Source of the DNA: Clostridium sp.
GTDB lineage: Bacteria > Bacillota > Clostridia > Oscillospirales > Acutalibacteraceae
NCBI GenBank assembly: GCA_023663865.1
Contig: JAMPGU010000011.1
Span: forward strand, 1-56,123
DNA: 56,123 nucleotides
Reading direction: 5' to 3'
Shown one piece after another: positions 17,130 to 26,023 of the stretch. Position numbers and translations under genes: made by a program. The notes under the pieces were generated by a model, which saw only the letters and a program-made list of their open reading frames with translations, was not told where the DNA came from and made no database searches. The stretch's first letter is position 1. Each line of letters starts with the position of its first letter.

Positions 17130-18122
17130 ATGCAGAAATCAAAGCTGAAGACCTTGTTAACCTATCAGTTTTTGGAAAAATACAGTGACGAGGAGCATCC
17201 CTTGTCAACTACAGAGCTGATTGAAATGCTTGCGGAATACGGCATTGTCTGTGAGCGAAAGTCAATCTATGCCGATGTTGACGCACTTAAAGAGATCGGT
17301 GTCGATATTATGAGCGTGAGAAGTCCGAAACGCGGTTTCTTTATGGCTACAAGAACATTTGAAATACCTGAGGTAATGCTGTTGATAGATGCTGTAACAA
17401 GTGCCGGCTTCATTACACCTAAAAAGACCAATTCACTTGTGGATAAGCTAAAGTCACTTGTTTCTGTCGGACAAGCGGATACAATGGTAAGTCAGGTTTA
17501 TGTAGAATCCTCGTCAGCCAAATGTGATAACGAGGAAATTTATATTACCATTGACCATCTCCACGGCGCAATTACCGCTGGAAAAAAGGTCAAGTTTGTC
17601 TATAAACGCAGGAGCGTTGATGTAGAGAATAAAAAGAAACATACTGAAAAGACATTTACGGTGTCACCCTATGCGCTTATATGGAAGTACGATCATTACT
17701 ATCTTGTATGCAATAACGAAAAGTACGATAATCTGATGAATTTGCGTATAGACAGAATGAAGAAGCTGACTGTCCTTGAAGAGGATGCAAGACCTGTAAA
17801 TGAAGTAAGTAATTACGAGGATACATTTAATGTGCAGGACTACAGCGCGACCACCTTCAATATGTTCTCTGGTGAAATATGTGAGGTTAAGCTGATTTGT
17901 GATTTGGAGCGTCAGGAGGAAATTCTTGACCGATTCGGAGCATCTGTACCACTGAAGGCTTGTGACCTTTCTCACTTTGAGACTACCATTAATGCAGCCC
18001 TCAGTGACGGCTTGGTGTCTTGGCTTATGCAGTTTCCTGATATTAAGGTCATTGAACCGCAGGTACTGGTGGATATGATTAAAACAAGAGCGAACAGTAT
18101 ATTGAATACATATAAGGATTAG
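17130..18122 (+). CDS. WYL-domain transcriptional regulator
   Basis: A 330-residue regulator with an N-terminal winged helix-turn-helix (about 5-65; LSTTELIEMLAEYGIVCERKSIYADVDALKEIG resembles HTH_11) and a WYL domain (about 145-230; KVKFVYKRRSV, then VSPYALIWKYDHYYLVC). WYL domains sense ligands such as nucleic acid fragments or nucleotides in characterised cases; no ligand is evident here. A C-terminal WCX-like extension follows. It starts 21 bases after the PBP gene and is followed eight bases later by a secreted protein gene, which could be a target. Confidence 0.9.
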   Translation: MQKSKLKTLLTYQFLEKYSDEEHPLSTTELIEMLAEYGIVCERKSIYADVDALKEIGVDIMSVRSPKRGFFMATRTFEIPEVMLLIDAVTSAGFITPKKTNSLVDKLKSLVSVGQADTMVSQVYVESSSAKCDNEEIYITIDHLHGAITAGKKVKFVYKRRSVDVENKKKHTEKTFTVSPYALIWKYDHYYLVCNNEKYDNLMNLRIDRMKKLTVLEEDARPVNEVSNYEDTFNVQDYSATTFNMFSGEICEVKLICDLERQEEILDRFGASVPLKACDLSHFETTINAALSDGLVSWLMQFPDIKVIEPQVLVDMIKTRANSILNTYKD

Positions 18123-18130
18123 GTGATTTT

Positions 18131-19255
18131 TTGAAAAATTTATTGAAAAGAGCTTTGCCTGTATTTTGTGCATTTGCAATTATGGTTGCATCATTAATGA
18201 CTGCTGCAATTGTTTTTGCTGACAGTACCCAGTGGCACTATGATGAGCAGTCCAATACCCTTTATATCACAGGCAGCGGTAAGATGGATAATTATAAAAA
18301 CGAATATTCCTCCCCATGGTGTACCTATAATCAGCTTGTTAAAAAGGTTGTAGTAGAGGAGGGCGTCACCAGTATTGGTGATTACGCCTTTGCAGGCTTC
18401 AGATATTTGTCAGATGTATCAATAGCAGACACAGTTGCAAACATTGGTACAAGTGCTTTCGCTTCCTGTCCTGACTTAAATGCACTTAGCCTTGGTGTCG
18501 GCATTTCAAATATTTCCGATTCCTCCTTTGCGTTCAATGGCTTGACACAAAAGAATGCTTTCAAGCTTTATACCCAAGCAGGCTCCTATGCACTTTATTA
18601 TGCAGTCAGCAATCAGATTCCTTTTGATTGCAGTTCTATTGATATTGGAATCTATGATGTCAGCATCGTTGCAGGCGGTATGACGGCATATTATCCTTTT
18701 ACCCCGAATCATAAGTGTACAGTAAAAATAAGTACATCGGGCAGTCTTGATACAATCGGCTATATTTATGATGCTAATTTCAAGGAGCTGGCTTATAACG
18801 ATGACGGCACTGATGTGAATTTTGAAATTACCTATACTCTTGATGCAGGCAAGACCTACTATTTTGCGGCAAAGCGTTTTGACCCGGTGAGAACAGGTGA
18901 ATTTAAATTTAATTTTGATATTCTGTCCTTTACCTATAATATAACCGCTTATGCTATGGCTGACCCTGATGGTACTGCCAGTGATATTAAAATAACGGAT
19001 TTGCTTGTGAACGGTGAGCCGATAGGCGAGGGCGTCGAGTTTACTTTTGATACCCCGACTGCCGATATCACCTTAACGCTGAATGGTGTAACGACAACCG
19101 TCTCTGTTACGCCAGCCTCTGCGAATGAGCTTATATTAATGCCGCTGGATGTGAACAATGACGGCTATGTCAATGCGAAGGACTTTAAAGCTCTTAAAGA
19201 GTCAAATTCTCCTTATCTTCCATTGTTTGAGAATTTTATTAACTATAATAAATAA
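18131..19255 (+). CDS. secreted BspA-like leucine-rich repeat protein with dockerin-like end
   Basis: A 374-residue exported protein. The TTG start follows AGGTGA and gives a clear signal peptide (MKNLLKRALPVFCAFAIMVA, cleavage after VFA near residue 30). Residues about 35-150 hold an LRR_5/BspA-like region (WHYDEQSNTLYITGSGKM, VTSIGDYAFAGF, VANIGTSAFASCPDL). A beta-rich region follows, and DVNNDGYVNAKDFKALK at the end is one calcium-binding half of a type I dockerin-like repeat; the second half is not evident. Attachment to a scaffoldin or to the cell surface is therefore uncertain. It is followed by a terminator. Confidence 0.82.
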   Translation: MKNLLKRALPVFCAFAIMVASLMTAAIVFADSTQWHYDEQSNTLYITGSGKMDNYKNEYSSPWCTYNQLVKKVVVEEGVTSIGDYAFAGFRYLSDVSIADTVANIGTSAFASCPDLNALSLGVGISNISDSSFAFNGLTQKNAFKLYTQAGSYALYYAVSNQIPFDCSSIDIGIYDVSIVAGGMTAYYPFTPNHKCTVKISTSGSLDTIGYIYDANFKELAYNDDGTDVNFEITYTLDAGKTYYFAAKRFDPVRTGEFKFNFDILSFTYNITAYAMADPDGTASDIKITDLLVNGEPIGEGVEFTFDTPTADITLTLNGVTTTVSVTPASANELILMPLDVNNDGYVNAKDFKALKESNSPYLPLFENFINYNK

Positions 19256-19288
19256 TATATACCTATTTATATACATAATCATTTAACG

Positions 19289-19325
19289 AACAGCAGGGGA
19301 AATTGTGCCTCTGCTGTTGTATTTT
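19289..19325 (+). terminator. intrinsic terminator after the BspA-like gene
   Basis: AACAGCAGGGG (19289-19299) pairs with CCTCTGCTGTT (19308-19318) with one G-T pair around an eight-base loop, followed by GTATTTT. Confidence 0.75.
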
Positions 19326-19399
19326 ATAATAGACAAAAGACTAATAAAACATCTTGTAAATATCGTTCAAAAAAAATTAATAATTTTAAAAATATTATG

Positions 19400-19428
19400 T
19401 TGACATTTCATATCCCGTTATATATAAT
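19400..19428 (+). promoter_or_regulatory. consensus sigma-A promoter of the large surface protein gene
   Basis: TTGACA (19400-19405) and TATAAT (19423-19428) are both perfect and are separated by exactly 17 bases. The start codon lies about 150 bases past the expected transcription start. Confidence 0.85.
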
Positions 19429-19587
19429 ATATACGTATATAATTAGCTAAATGGGCGATTTCTGCACTTTTTTAGATTTCACCCACAATATGTAGTGATT
19501 TAAATTTGAATGTAACCAATAGTGCAGTCAGTAAACTACGATTATAATTTAATTTTCTTCACTGCATTTGATAAGGAGGAATTTTAT

Positions 19588-22500
19588 ATGAAAATGAAAT
19601 TTTCTAAACGACTTTTATCTGCATTCCTCGCTGTGCTTATGATTGTGACCTCTATCCCAATGTTCGCAGTCACAGCTTCAGCTGCAGATAATGCTGTTGC
19701 TTTATCTGATGTTAATATGAATAAGTATTTGATGGCTTATTTCAAAGATGATACAACAGATGGTCAGGCTGTTCGATTTGCAACATCTGATGATGGCAAA
19801 AATTGGACACCGTTAAATAATAATGAAAAGGTTATTGCTCAGACTCAGGGTATCAAAGCCTGCCGTGACCCTTATCTGTTTAGAGGTAATGATGGCTGTT
19901 ACTATATTATTGCAACGGATATGGATGGAAATAACGGCTGGTGGAGTTATCCGGGAATGGGCTTTATGCTTTGGAAGTCTAAGGATTTAGTTAACTGGAC
20001 TGACGAAACATATGTTGATTTTGGTGCTGTTTCAGGTAAATGGTATGGTCGTGTTTGGGCACCTCAGGTTATCTGGGATGCTTCTGTCAATAAATATATG
20101 GTTTATCTTGCACTTGCTTCATATGATAATTTTGAAGATGGCACAAATGTTGATGGTAATGCTGATATGTATTATTTCTACTGTACTGATATTATGGATA
20201 CATCCACGTATGAGCAGCCACGTGCGTTATTCCAGACACCAATTAAAGATGCTAATATATCTGCAACCGGTAACGATCAGGCGCATCAGAGAATTGATGG
20301 TGATATCTTCTATAACGAAGCAGATGGTAAGTATTATATGTACTATAGCGACTATGGCGATAATGGCACATCCGGTACAGATTTTACTAAGAAGACTTAT
20401 TATGCTGTATCCGATAAAATCAACGGACCATATGTAGGTACAATTGACCCTCAGTATTGCATTTATAACGATAATCAAATGGAAGGCTTTACTACCTATC
20501 GTTTAGCTGACGGTACAGTTATGGCTTTCGGTGACCTGAATACCGGCTCTGATGAATCTGCATTATTCAAAATGAATAGCGCTACTTCATTTACAAGAAT
20601 TACTGATACAAATATTAATAACATTGATGGTGCAGGTCATCGTGCTCGCCACGGTTCTGTTGTAGCTATCAGTGACATTGAGTATAATGTACTTACCGGC
20701 GGTAGTTCTGTTGGTGAAACGAGTGGTGTCAATGTTACAACCGGACCAATTATTTATACTCACGGCACATTTAATGGTACGGTAGGCAGTATATCTGATG
20801 TTCATCAGTATGACTATATGATGAATGGCACAAGAATTGCTGATGGTTCATATAAGGGTGAGTTATATACCACAATTTCCTCATCTAAGACTATTGCGCA
20901 TATCTACAGTGGTGACTCTTCTGCTTGGTGCGCAAATGAGCTTGGTACAACAACTATTACCTCTTGGAGTGATAATAAGTCTTATACTGTTTTGACCGGT
21001 GATATCCAAAAGCAAAGCGGTGATGTTGTATTAAAATTCGTGTTTGCAGACGGTTCTTATGAATTTCATAAGCTTCCTGTTATGACAAATCCTGTTGCTA
21101 CCCATACAATTGGTGTGGCAATGAACTATTCGGGTATTACCACTAAGCGTGCACAGGCAGGTTTTGAAGTAATTGCTATTGGTTCTTATGGTTCTACCGC
21201 TACTTCCGGTGATGATGGACCCGGTTATGGTTCATACGACAATAATGCTTATGGAGGAATTACTTCTAAGAGTTTAAAGGATAGTACTTCTGGTGACATT
21301 AATGCTGTTACTATGTATGCACCTTATGACACCGGATTTGGTGCATGGGATAATAGTAATAAAATGAAGCTGCAGGGCGGTACGAATGATCCTGTTACTT
21401 ATGACAAAATGGCGGGCTATTATGCTCTTGCACTGTGGAATCAGGATGGACTGAGAAACTTGACCACATATTCTAAGCGTGCATATTATTATTTGGATAT
21501 GAGCCGTTATGATAACTGGGGCGTATCTTATAATTCTTACGGCGGCAATTATTCAATTACTCTTGGCGTCGATAATGTGTACTGGGCTGGTTCATCTAAT
21601 GGTTATGGTACTTCAAAGGAAACCGGTCTGTTAAGTACAAGTGGCTCAAGCTCAATGAATTTAACAGATAACACTTCTTCGGCTAATAATATGGCTGCCT
21701 CATCCTATGGCACTGCAACCATCAGCGGTACTCCTGCTGTCGGTACATCTACTACAGCTCATAAGCTTCGTTACACTACTAATAAAGTGCGTAGTAATAC
21801 TCAAGTAGCTTCAGAGGTTCAGACTAAGATTAATTTAGTTGTATCTGATAAGACAACTGAGCGTAATAACTATAAGAGCAAGCTTGCTGCAGTTAGTGAC
21901 CCATCAAAATATACGATTGATTCATATAATAACTATCGTAATGCATTGCTTGATCTTGAGTGCTATTTGAATAACAATACACTCACTTCAGACAGCAATA
22001 GTTTAAATACAAAGCTGAATACTGCATATAATAATTTAACAAAGGTTGCTGATTTCTCAGCACTTGAAAGTGCAATTAGCAATAATGCTGGTAAGCTTAG
22101 CGGTATTGGTTACAAGAACGGTAAAGACAATACATTAACTTATGATTCATTCGTTAATTATGCAACAAACTATAATAGTGCTGTTGATTTTGTTAACGGT
22201 GTATCTTTCCTTGAAAGGGCAAATACAGCTGGTTTTACTGCTGGTCCAAACTCTACAACAAAGGTAACCTACCAAAATAATATTGATAGTTACACAAATA
22301 ATGTTAATAGCAATATCACAGGTGTTGACTCAGCTGATGCGTATAATTCATTTGATGCTGCAGTTACTGTAATTAATGCTATGGATGAAAACAAGTATAC
22401 TGATGCAGCACTTAAAAAGTTGAATGATTTGATAAATGCTGATAATAATGGATACGTATATAAGGCTGTCACTCAGCAGGAAGCTGATGCCTATAATGCA

Positions 22501-23748
22501 CTTACAACAGGTGCTAAATTAAGTGCTGGCAATATTATTAAGGTTACAGCTTCAGGTCAGACTGATGCATATACTAAGGCACTTCTTGAAACATTGAATT
22601 CAATTAATGCTGATTCCAGTATGATTAACACCTATAATGCTTATCTTACTGTTTATGATTCAAATGGTAATGTAAGCCAGAGTCAGACTCTTGTGGGCAC
22701 AAAGCAGTATGGAGAAATGTTTGATTTTGCCGTATCTAATGTTGAGGATACAGATACTGTTACATGGAGTCTTGAGCTTCAGGATAAGAACAACAAGGTT
22801 GTTGGTTCTCAGAAGGTGTCAAGCTATAATGGCACCAATATTGAGCGCAAGGCAGACTGCAATGTATACGCTACCGCTTATATTAAGAAGAATGCTGCAA
22901 CAGCTGATAGCTATGTTCTTAAAGTTCTCAACGGTTACGGTAATGTTGTAGATGTTAAATATGGAACAGGCACTCCTTCTGATACTGTTATGGGTGATAC
23001 TTCATCTTCAATGCCATTCTACACCTTTACCGGTTGGGAGATTAAGCAGGTTGGCAATACAAATGTATATACTGCTAAACCTTTATTCGCTGCAGAGTCC
23101 AGTGTTACTATTACAACCATTGACAGTAACGGCACAGTGAGTAAGACATATAAGACTAATAATGAAGCTGAAGTTACCACAAGTATAACAAGCAATCTTT
23201 ATGGTTGGGCTGTTGTAGTTGGTGGTAAGTACCAGGTAGTTGCATATGATACAACAGGTTCATACTCCTTCTCAGCTATCACAAGTCAGACCTATGCTCC
23301 TATTTATAAGAGCGGTAACAACTTCACTGTTAATGGTGTTACAATAACAAAGGATAATCTCTATGGCTACAGCAAGCCTGCTGAGGTTAGCACAATTGAT
23401 GATCAGACATATATCAATGCAAAGCTTGCCGGCAAAGCTCCGTTTGTTTATGTTGAAACAACAGACAGCAACGCTGACGGCAGAACAAAGATTTTTGTAA
23501 GAGTAACTGCGAACTGCGATGAGTCTAAACTTCTTGCTTACGGTATCGTTATTTCAAATGGTACAAAAGAAGTTAAGTATAACTCAACAACAAAGAATGT
23601 TGCAGGTCAGTACTCAATGTCAATGAGCACCAGCTTGTTCAATAGTCTTGCTTCATACGGTGGTTATGCAACATATTCTTATAATTATTCTGATAAGGGT
23701 GTGACATCAACTATCAACACAACTGATAAAGATGTTTACAGTAAATAA
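19588..23748 (+). CDS. large secreted protein with GH43-like beta-propeller and FIVAR-like repeats
   Basis: A 1,386-residue exported protein. AAGGAGG eight bases upstream sets the ATG; the signal peptide ends at ASA|AD near residue 33. Residues about 40-370 resemble a GH43-type five-bladed propeller: RDPYLFRGNDGCYYIIATD (about 93), LWKSKDLVNWTDE, WAPQVIWDASVNKYMVYLA (about 157), IDGDIFYNEADGKYYMYYSD (about 235) and QMEGFTTYR (about 297). GH43 enzymes cut arabinan or xylan, but the catalytic base cannot be placed with confidence. Helical FIVAR-like repeats (about 755-960, e.g. DSYNNYRNALLDLE) and Ser/Thr/Asn-rich beta regions follow. I see no LPXTG, dockerin or membrane anchor. A short peptide gene follows in the same transcript. 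Confidence 0.8.
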   Translation: MKMKFSKRLLSAFLAVLMIVTSIPMFAVTASAADNAVALSDVNMNKYLMAYFKDDTTDGQAVRFATSDDGKNWTPLNNNEKVIAQTQGIKACRDPYLFRGNDGCYYIIATDMDGNNGWWSYPGMGFMLWKSKDLVNWTDETYVDFGAVSGKWYGRVWAPQVIWDASVNKYMVYLALASYDNFEDGTNVDGNADMYYFYCTDIMDTSTYEQPRALFQTPIKDANISATGNDQAHQRIDGDIFYNEADGKYYMYYSDYGDNGTSGTDFTKKTYYAVSDKINGPYVGTIDPQYCIYNDNQMEGFTTYRLADGTVMAFGDLNTGSDESALFKMNSATSFTRITDTNINNIDGAGHRARHGSVVAISDIEYNVLTGGSSVGETSGVNVTTGPIIYTHGTFNGTVGSISDVHQYDYMMNGTRIADGSYKGELYTTISSSKTIAHIYSGDSSAWCANELGTTTITSWSDNKSYTVLTGDIQKQSGDVVLKFVFADGSYEFHKLPVMTNPVATHTIGVAMNYSGITTKRAQAGFEVIAIGSYGSTATSGDDGPGYGSYDNNAYGGITSKSLKDSTSGDINAVTMYAPYDTGFGAWDNSNKMKLQGGTNDPVTYDKMAGYYALALWNQDGLRNLTTYSKRAYYYLDMSRYDNWGVSYNSYGGNYSITLGVDNVYWAGSSNGYGTSKETGLLSTSGSSSMNLTDNTSSANNMAASSYGTATISGTPAVGTSTTAHKLRYTTNKVRSNTQVASEVQTKINLVVSDKTTERNNYKSKLAAVSDPSKYTIDSYNNYRNALLDLECYLNNNTLTSDSNSLNTKLNTAYNNLTKVADFSALESAISNNAGKLSGIGYKNGKDNTLTYDSFVNYATNYNSAVDFVNGVSFLERANTAGFTAGPNSTTKVTYQNNIDSYTNNVNSNITGVDSADAYNSFDAAVTVINAMDENKYTDAALKKLNDLINADNNGYVYKAVTQQEADAYNALTTGAKLSAGNIIKVTASGQTDAYTKALLETLNSINADSSMINTYNAYLTVYDSNGNVSQSQTLVGTKQYGEMFDFAVSNVEDTDTVTWSLELQDKNNKVVGSQKVSSYNGTNIERKADCNVYATAYIKKNAATADSYVLKVLNGYGNVVDVKYGTGTPSDTVMGDTSSSMPFYTFTGWEIKQVGNTNVYTAKPLFAAESSVTITTIDSNGTVSKTYKTNNEAEVTTSITSNLYGWAVVVGGKYQVVAYDTTGSYSFSAITSQTYAPIYKSGNNFTVNGVTITKDNLYGYSKPAEVSTIDDQTYINAKLAGKAPFVYVETTDSNADGRTKIFVRVTANCDESKLLAYGIVISNGTKEVKYNSTTKNVAGQYSMSMSTSLFNSLASYGGYATYSYNYSDKGVTSTINTTDKDVYSK

Positions 23749-23762
23749 GGAGGTAATGCACA

Positions 23763-23891
23763 ATGAAAAAATCTTATATATCTCCTGAAATCGATATTGA
23801 TATTTTTAATACCAAGTGCTGTGTTACTACATCAGGAATGGAAATTCCGGACACAGGTATTGATGAGGGCACAGATCCATTCGAATTCTAA
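23763..23891 (+). CDS. 42-residue peptide of unknown function
   Basis: A small gene preceded by GGAGG nine bases before its ATG, 14 bases after the large surface protein. The peptide starts MKKSYISPEIDIDIF, has two adjacent cysteines (NTKCCVTTSG) and an acidic tail ending FEF. It has no signal peptide or transmembrane segment. The ribosome binding site, codon use and the terminator right after it argue it is real. The opening (K-x-Y-x-x-P-E-I) followed by TTSG resembles short proteins I recall near surface genes in gut Clostridia, but I cannot name a family. It could be a precursor peptide or a small regulator; neither is shown. Confidence 0.7.
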   Translation: MKKSYISPEIDIDIFNTKCCVTTSGMEIPDTGIDEGTDPFEF

Positions 23892-23926
23892 TTGATATTC
23901 ATAAATAAATATTGTTAGTATTTGTT

Positions 23927-23959
23927 AAGGCAGTAAGTCAATTTGGCTTACTGCCTTTT
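23927..23959 (+). terminator. intrinsic terminator after the small peptide gene
   Basis: GGCAGTAAGTC (23929-23939) pairs with GGCTTACTGCC (23945-23955) around a five-base loop, extended by A-T pairs, followed by TTTT. Confidence 0.8.
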
Positions 23960-24019
23960 GCTATTGTATTTGACTTGTAAATTAACTGTTAATATTGTAA
24001 ACAAACTATTAACAAACTG

Positions 24020-24048
24020 TTGACCTCCTAATCACAGCTATCTATAAT
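24020..24048 (+). promoter_or_regulatory. sigma-A promoter of the yicC-to-spoVM gene series
   Basis: TTGACC (24020-24025) and a perfect TATAAT (24043-24048) lie 17 bases apart, about 55 bases before yicC. Confidence 0.8.
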
Positions 24049-24102
24049 AGATATTAAATTTATAGTTCTAAAAAGAGAATTATTTTATTAGGGAGGGGTT
24101 TT

Positions 24103-24981
24103 ATGGTAAAATCTATGACCGGCTTTGGCAGAGCTGTTAAGGAGCTTGATGGCTATGTAATTACCGTTGAGCTTAAATCTGTCAATCATAGATATTTTGA
24201 TTTTTATTCAAGATGTCCTCGTCAGTATGGCTTTATTGAAGATAAAATTAAGTCGTATGTTAATTCAAGAGTTGCCCGAGGAAAAATTGAATGCTATGTA
24301 GGTATTGAGGCACTGAATACAGATTCAGCTGAGGTAGCCGTTAACAATACGCTTGCTTCAGCTTATGTAAAGGCTCTTAATGAAATTGCTGACACCTATG
24401 GTCTCAATAAGGATTTCGGTGCCAATACAATCAGCAGATTTCAAGATGTCCTCGTCGTAAAAAAGGCAGAAGAGGATGAGGAAAAAATTTGGTCCTTGGT
24501 AAAAGCAGTTGCTGAGGAGGCAGTAGATAAGTTTATTGAAATGCGTGCTGCCGAAGGCAAAAAAATGTATGACGATGTATATTCACGTACTGCATTTATT
24601 CTCGATTCCGTTGCGTTTGTTGAACAGCGTTCACCTCAAACTGTGAAGGAATACAATGATAAACTTATTGAAAGAGTGCATGAAATTATAGGCGATGCCA
24701 CCCTTGATGAGTCCAGAATTATTCAGGAGGTTGCAATTTATGCTGATAAGGTAGCTGTTGCAGAGGAAACTGTGAGACTGCGTTCTCATATTGAACAGCT
24801 CAGAGCATTCCTTAACAGTGATGAGGCAATCGGCAGAAAAATGGATTTTCTTGTGCAGGAAATTAATCGCGAAACAAATACAATCGGTTCAAAGTGCAAC
24901 GATCTTGAAATCGCTCAAAGGGTTGTTGATATGAAGGCTGAGATTGAAAAAATCAGAGAACAGATTCAGAATATAGAATAA
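24103..24981 (+). CDS. yicC: YicC family endoribonuclease
   Basis: A 292-residue YicC/YloC family protein, an endoribonuclease in the characterised cases. MVKSMTGFGRAVKELDGYVITVELKSVNHRYFDF is the hallmark N-terminus (YicC_N). The C-terminal DUF1732 part ends RKMDFLVQEINRETNTIGSKCNDLEIAQ. GGGAGGGG precedes the ATG. It heads the same run of genes as in Bacillus (yloC-remA-gmk-rpoZ), and remA begins one base after its stop. Confidence 0.95.
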   Translation: MVKSMTGFGRAVKELDGYVITVELKSVNHRYFDFYSRCPRQYGFIEDKIKSYVNSRVARGKIECYVGIEALNTDSAEVAVNNTLASAYVKALNEIADTYGLNKDFGANTISRFQDVLVVKKAEEDEEKIWSLVKAVAEEAVDKFIEMRAAEGKKMYDDVYSRTAFILDSVAFVEQRSPQTVKEYNDKLIERVHEIIGDATLDESRIIQEVAIYADKVAVAEETVRLRSHIEQLRAFLNSDEAIGRKMDFLVQEINRETNTIGSKCNDLEIAQRVVDMKAEIEKIREQIQNIE

Positions 24982-24982
24982 T

Positions 24983-25234
24983 ATGAACTTGGTTAATATC
25001 GGATTTGGAAATTTAATCAATGCTGACAGAGTGGTGTCCATTGTTTCACCTGAGTCAGCACCGATAAAAAAAATTATACGTGAGAGCAAGCAGTCAGGCA
25101 CACTTATTGATGCAACTCACGGCAGAAAGACAATGAGCGTTATTATCACCGATAGTGATAATGTTGTTCTTTCTTATATGGATTTGAAACAGATTGCAGC
25201 TAAATTCGGCACGGAGGTTAATGATAATGAATAA
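24983..25234 (+). CDS. remA: RemA family (DUF370) regulatory protein
   Basis: An 83-residue DUF370 protein. LVNIGFGNLINADRVVSIVSPESAPIKKIIRESKQSGTLIDATHGRKTMSVIITDS matches RemA, a DNA-binding activator of biofilm matrix genes in Bacillus subtilis that forms ring-like oligomers. Regulon and role in Clostridia are not known. Position between yicC and gmk is conserved. The 3' end overlaps the gmk start. Confidence 0.92.
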   Translation: MNLVNIGFGNLINADRVVSIVSPESAPIKKIIRESKQSGTLIDATHGRKTMSVIITDSDNVVLSYMDLKQIAAKFGTEVNDNE

Positions 25235-25799
25235 AGGAATGTTAGTCGTTTTATCTGCGCCAAGCGGCTGTGGCAAGGATACTGTTTTTAAAGAAATTTG
25301 CAAAAAACGTGATGACGTTGCTGAATCCGTTTCAGCAACAACGCGTGCTGCCCGTGAGGGTGAGGTTGATGGTGTCAATTATTATTTTGTCAGCCGTGAG
25401 CAGTTTCAGGATATGATTGAAAATCAGCAACTGCTGGAATATTGTCAATATAATAATTGTTATTACGGAACTCCCGTTAAGAGCGTTAATCGAGTAATTA
25501 AGGAAGGCAAAATCTGCTTCCTTATCATTGAAGTTCAGGGAGCGCAAAGAGTTATGGATATTTATCCGGAGTGTCTTTCAATTTTTCTCCTTCCTCCAAG
25601 TCTTGATGTGCTTGAGCAGAGACTCAGAGGCAGAGACAGTGATGGTGAGGATATGATTCTCAGCAGACTGGAAATAGCAAAGACTGAAATGGAATTTAAG
25701 GATAAATACGATTATCAGGTTATCAACGACGATTTGGATGAATGCGTCGATGAAATAAATAAAATTATAAGCGATGAATTGAATAAAAGACTCGCATAA
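25227..25799 (+). CDS. gmk: guanylate kinase
   Basis: Converts GMP or dGMP to the diphosphate with ATP. The 190-residue protein begins MNKGMLVVLSAPSGCGKDTVF; the P-loop is PSGCGKDT. VSATTRAAREGEVDGVNYYFVS is the GMP-binding domain signature, and LEYCQYNNCYYGTPVKSV continues it. GGAGG at 25213 fits the ATG at 25227 rather than the one six bases earlier. It overlaps remA by eight bases, and rpoZ follows 14 bases later. Confidence 0.96.
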   Translation: MNKGMLVVLSAPSGCGKDTVFKEICKKRDDVAESVSATTRAAREGEVDGVNYYFVSREQFQDMIENQQLLEYCQYNNCYYGTPVKSVNRVIKEGKICFLIIEVQGAQRVMDIYPECLSIFLLPPSLDVLEQRLRGRDSDGEDMILSRLEIAKTEMEFKDKYDYQVINDDLDECVDEINKIISDELNKRLA

Positions 25800-25813
25800 A
25801 AAGGAGATTTGTT

Positions 25814-26023
25814 ATGTTTAATCCAGATTTAAAGAAATTACTTAAAGATTGCAACAGTCGTTACAGCCTTGTTGTAGGTACAGCAAAAAGAGCACGTGAA
25901 ATTCGTGACGAGGCAATTGCCAGAGAAGAGCATATTGATGTTAAGACTGTTTCAACAGCCATTGATGAAATTCTTGATGGCAAGTATGTTGTTGAAGAGC
26001 CGGAAGAAATCAAGTCAAAATAA
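25814..26023 (+). CDS. rpoZ: RNA polymerase omega subunit
   Basis: A 69-residue omega subunit, which helps assemble RNA polymerase. CNSRYSLVVGTAKRAREIRDEA is the conserved RpoZ segment that wraps the beta' C-terminus. STAIDEILDGKYVV is the following helix. An AAAGGAG site precedes the ATG. Its position after gmk is conserved in Firmicutes. The stop overlaps priA by one base; the coaBC gene that often intervenes is absent here. Confidence 0.94.
   Translation: MFNPDLKKLLKDCNSRYSLVVGTAKRAREIRDEAIAREEHIDVKTVSTAIDEILDGKYVVEEPEEIKSK

Larger units (their letters stand above)
19256..19587 (+). other. intergenic leader region of the large surface protein
   Basis: This 332-base gap holds the terminator of the preceding gene (19289-19325), a consensus promoter (19400-19428) and a leader of about 150 bases. 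The leader contains an imperfect hairpin (TGGGCGATTTCT with AGATTTCACCCA, 19451-19484) and a strong AAGGAGG site. I see no gene and no recognisable riboswitch. Confidence 0.6.

Noticed and set aside
17664..18179. 171-codon minus-strand frame
   Set aside because: It lies antisense inside the WYL regulator, has no ribosome binding site and shows no recognisable motif.
19430..19587. Riboswitch in the leader of the large surface protein
   Set aside because: The hairpin at 19451-19484 has three mismatches and none of the known ligand-binding motifs is present.
19588..23748. Sortase (LPXTG) or SLH anchoring of the large protein
   Set aside because: The C-terminus ends TTDKDVYSK with no sorting motif, hydrophobic tail or SLH repeat.
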